NCBI RefSeq assembly: GCF_013927005.1
Contig: NZ_CP055930.1
Coordinates: forward strand, 2,418,001 to 2,482,000
Length of the DNA stretch: 64,000 bases
DNA from: Enterobacter sp. RHBSTW-00175
Lineage (GTDB): Bacteria; Pseudomonadota; Gammaproteobacteria; Enterobacterales; Enterobacteriaceae
Direction: 5' to 3'
Shown in pieces: positions 61,657-64,000 of the stretch (positions are counted from its first letter, which is position 1; every line of letters begins with the position of its first letter). The position numbers and the translations under genes are program-made. The notes under the pieces are model-generated. The model worked only from the letters and a program-made list of their open reading frames with translations, was not told the DNA's origin and searched no databases.

Positions 61657-62160
61657 TTATTGATAGTGTTTTATGTTCAGATAATGCCCGATGACTTTGT
61701 CATGCAGCTCCACCGATTTTGAGAACGACAGCGACTTCCGTCCCAGCCGTGCCAGGTGCTGCCTCAGATTCAGGTTATGCCGCTCAATTCGCTGCGTATA
61801 TCGCTTGCTGATTACGTGCAGCTTTCCCTTCAGGCGGGATTCATACAGCGGCCAGCCATCCGTCATCCATATCACCACGTCAAAGGGTGACAGCAGGCTC
61901 ATAAGACGCCCCAGCGTCGCCATAGTGCGTTCACCGAATACGTGCGCAACAACCGTCTTCCGGAGCCTGTCATACGCGTAAAACAGCCAGCGCTGGCGCG
62001 ATTTAGCCCCGACGTATCCCCACTGTTCGTCCATTTCCGCGCAGACGATGACGTCACTGCCCGGCTGTATGCGCGAGGTTACCGACTGCGGCCTGAGTTT
62101 TTTAAATGGCGGAAAATCGTGTTGAGGCCAACGCCCATAATGCGGGCGGTTGCCCGGCAT
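61657..62160 (-). CDS. insB: IS1 protein InsB (copy in fdhF)
   Basis: 167 residues, with the same predicted protein as the other copy. Catalytic part of the InsAB' transposase. Confidence 0.95.
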   Translation of the reverse strand: MPGNRPHYGRWPQHDFPPFKKLRPQSVTSRIQPGSDVIVCAEMDEQWGYVGAKSRQRWLFYAYDRLRKTVVAHVFGERTMATLGRLMSLLSPFDVVIWMTDGWPLYESRLKGKLHVISKRYTQRIERHNLNLRQHLARLGRKSLSFSKSVELHDKVIGHYLNIKHYQ

Positions 62161-62354
62161 CCAACGCCATTCATGGCCATATCAATGATTTTCTGGTGCG
62201 TACCGGGTTGAGAAGCGGTGTAAGTGAACTGCAGTTGCCATGTTTTACGGCAGTGAGAGCAGAGATAGCGCTGATGTCCGGCGGTGCTTTTGCCGTTACG
62301 CACCACCCCGTCAGTAGCTGAACAGGAGGGACAGCTGATAGAAACAGAAGCCAC
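62079..62354 (-). CDS. insA: IS1 protein InsA (copy in fdhF)
   Basis: 91 residues, zinc finger plus HTH, with the same predicted protein as the other copy. Binds IS1 ends and represses the IS1 promoter. Confidence 0.95.
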   Translation of the reverse strand: MASVSISCPSCSATDGVVRNGKSTAGHQRYLCSHCRKTWQLQFTYTASQPGTHQKIIDMAMNGVGCRATARIMGVGLNTIFRHLKNSGRSR

Positions 62355-62382
62355 TGGAGCACCTCAAAAACACCATCATACA

Positions 62383-64000
62383 CTAAATCAGTAAGTTGGC
62401 AGCATCACCATATTCGTCGATGACATACTGTTCGGCAGCATGTTGATCGACAATCGGCTCTACGCGTACGGCGCAGTATTTATACTCCGGCGTTTTGGTT
62501 ATCGGACTTAAGTTTTCCGTCACCAGTTCGTTACAGGCACCGATCCACCACTGGTAGGTCATATAGACCGCCCCTTTGTTGGGTCGATCGCTGACCTGCG
62601 CGCGGGTGATGATGCGGCCTTTGCGTGAGTTCACCCACACCAGCGCTTCATCCTGAATGCCAAGACGTTCAGCGTCGGCGGTGTTGATCTGCGCATAGCC
62701 AGGTTCATCCGCCAGGGCGGCCAGAGCAGCACAGTTGCCGGTCATCGAACGACAGGAGTAGTGGCCCACTTCACGCACGGTGGAGAGCACCATCGGATAC
62801 TCATCAGTGAGTTTATCGATTGGCGCGACCCAGTCGCAGGTGAAGAACTGTGCCAGCCCGTTCGGGGTATCGAATTTCTCCTGGAAGAGATACGACGTAC
62901 CCTGATCGGCTTCTGACTCATCGCGGCATGGCCACTGGATATACCCCAGTTCACCCATTTTTTCATAGGTGGCCCCGTAGAAGTCCGGGCACAGATGACG
63001 CAACTCGTCCCAGATTTCCTGGGTGTTGTTGTAGTGCATCGGATACCCCATCCGGGTGGCGATTTCGCTGATAATCTGCCAGTCGGTTTTCAGGTCCCAC
63101 TTCGGCTCTACCGCTTTAAAGAAGCGCTGGAAGCCACGGTCTGCCGCCGTATAGACACCTTCATGCTCGCCCCACGACGTAGACGGTAAAATCACATCCG
63201 CCGCCGCCGCGGTTTTGGTCATAAAGATATCCTGGACAATCACAAGCTCCAGATCCTCAAACCCTTTACGTACCGCAGACAGCTCGGCGTCGGTCTGGAG
63301 TGGATCTTCACCCATGATGTAGGCTGCACGCACTTCGCCATGCGCCGCACGGTGCGGCAGCTCGCTGATGCGATAGCCAGTGTGTTCAGGCAGGCTTTCC
63401 ACACCCCAGGCCTTCGCAAACTTGGCGCGGTTTTCCGGGAACTTCACGTACTGATATCCCGGATAGGTATCCGGCAGCGCGCCCATATCACACGCACCCT
63501 GCACGTTATTCTGGCCACGCACCGGGTTCACGCCGACATGCGGCTTGCCAAGGTTGCCGGTCAGCATGGCGAGGCTCGTCAGGGAACGCACGGTTTCCAC
63601 GCCCTGATAGAACTGGGTCACGCCCATTCCCCACAGAATGGCGGCGGTTTTTGCTGCCGCGTACATCCGTGCTGCCTGGCGGATCTCCTGCGCGCTGACG
63701 CCGGTTATCGCTTCGACCGACTCTGGCGTATAGCCTTCGACAATTTTACGATACTCTTCAAAGCCTTCCGTACGGTTGGCGACAAACGCCTTGTCGTACA
63801 GATTCTCCTCAATAATGACGTGGCCCATCGCATTCAACAGCGCGATATTCGAGCCGTTTTTCAGTGCGATGTGCATATCCGCAATGCGCGCAGTTTCAAT
63901 TTTGCGCGGATCGCAGACGATGATTTTCGCCCCGTTGCGTTTCGCGTTAATCACGTGGTTCGCGACGATAGGGTGAGAATCCGCCGGGTTGTAGCCAAAA
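62383..64000 (-). CDS. fdhF: Formate dehydrogenase H, C-terminal three quarters, tail replaced by IS1
   Basis: About 538 residues are visible, running off the window end (N terminus, iron-sulfur site and selenocysteine lie outside). Molybdopterin oxidoreductase motifs are well conserved (GYNPADSHPIVANH, MGVTQFYQGVETVRSL, VRGQNNVQGACDMG, the C-terminal MGD-binding RSMTGNCAALAAL). The enzyme oxidises formate in the formate hydrogenlyase complex. IS1 cuts the gene after QYVIDEY: the last 13 native residues (NKLKARLRESAMG, coded at 61591-61632) are replaced by GDAANLLI from the IS1 end. Most of the enzyme is kept, so function may persist. Confidence 0.95.
   Translation of the reverse strand, partial: FGYNPADSHPIVANHVINAKRNGAKIIVCDPRKIETARIADMHIALKNGSNIALLNAMGHVIIEENLYDKAFVANRTEGFEEYRKIVEGYTPESVEAITGVSAQEIRQAARMYAAAKTAAILWGMGVTQFYQGVETVRSLTSLAMLTGNLGKPHVGVNPVRGQNNVQGACDMGALPDTYPGYQYVKFPENRAKFAKAWGVESLPEHTGYRISELPHRAAHGEVRAAYIMGEDPLQTDAELSAVRKGFEDLELVIVQDIFMTKTAAAADVILPSTSWGEHEGVYTAADRGFQRFFKAVEPKWDLKTDWQIISEIATRMGYPMHYNNTQEIWDELRHLCPDFYGATYEKMGELGYIQWPCRDESEADQGTSYLFQEKFDTPNGLAQFFTCDWVAPIDKLTDEYPMVLSTVREVGHYSCRSMTGNCAALAALADEPGYAQINTADAERLGIQDEALVWVNSRKGRIITRAQVSDRPNKGAVYMTYQWWIGACNELVTENLSPITKTPEYKYCAVRVEPIVDQHAAEQYVIDEYGDAANLLI

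Larger units (their letters stand above)
61642..62409 (-). mobile_element. IS1, complete copy in the 3' end of fdhF
   Basis: 768 bp, opposite orientation to the copy in pdeC, with the same ends. The target duplication is ATATTCGTC at 61633-61641 and 62410-62418. Both transposase frames are intact. Confidence 0.98.

Overview
The window is chromosomal DNA from a member of the Enterobacteriaceae, most likely Enterobacter or a close relative (Lelliottia, Leclercia). Nearly every backbone gene is a close homologue of an E. coli K-12 gene. The order follows the E. coli segment pgi-yjbEFGH-psiE-malGFE/malK-lamB-malM-ubiCA-plsB-dgkA-lexA-dinF-yjbJ-zur-dusA-pspG-qor-dnaB-alr-tyrB-aphA-yjbR-uvrA-ssb-yjcB-pdeC-soxSR-ghxP-yjcE-actP-yjcH-acs-gltP-yjcO-fdhF. 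REP-type palindromes, an ERIC-like element and a third palindromic repeat sit between genes, as is usual in this family.

Layout. 1-5.6 kb: end of pgi, the yjbEFGH exopolysaccharide operon and psiE. 5.7-13.4 kb: the divergent maltose operons malEFG and malK-lamB-malM around a shared MalT/CRP control region. 13.5-19.4 kb: ubiCA, an IS3-family (IS150-type) element sitting in the loop of the ubiA/plsB terminator, plsB and dgkA. 19.5-26.6 kb: SOS genes lexA-dinF, yjbJ, zur, a cupin gene, a TraF-like beta-barrel gene, a hicAB toxin-antitoxin pair, dusA and pspG. 26.8-30.4 kb: qor, dnaB and alr. 30.4-35.5 kb: a non-core cassette between alr and tyrB. 35.7-42.3 kb: tyrB, aphA, yjbR, uvrA/ssb and yjcB. 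42.7-50.4 kb: a GAF-PAS-GGDEF cyclase gene, pdeC broken by IS1, soxS/soxR, a glutathione transferase and ghxP. 50.6-64 kb: yjcE, a LysR-CidA-CidB unit, the acetate genes acs-yjcH-actP, gltP, yjcO, a hok/sok locus, a second IS1 in the last codons of fdhF, and fdhF itself, cut by the window end.

The least explained part is the alr-tyrB cassette. On the minus strand it carries two DUF2589-type proteins, a T4-type lysozyme without a signal peptide, a secreted barnase-like protein whose catalytic residues appear to be replaced, and two small three-helix membrane proteins of holin-like build. A LuxR-type regulator and an alpha/beta hydrolase with a GWSRGG nucleophile elbow follow. There are no phage structural or integrase genes. 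The combination resembles a domesticated lysis or holin/endolysin export module (compare type 10 secretion), but that function is inferred.

Three intact insertion sequences with clear target duplications (4, 9 and 9 bp) show recent transposition: into a terminator loop, into a c-di-GMP phosphodiesterase gene, and into the 3' end of the formate dehydrogenase H gene.
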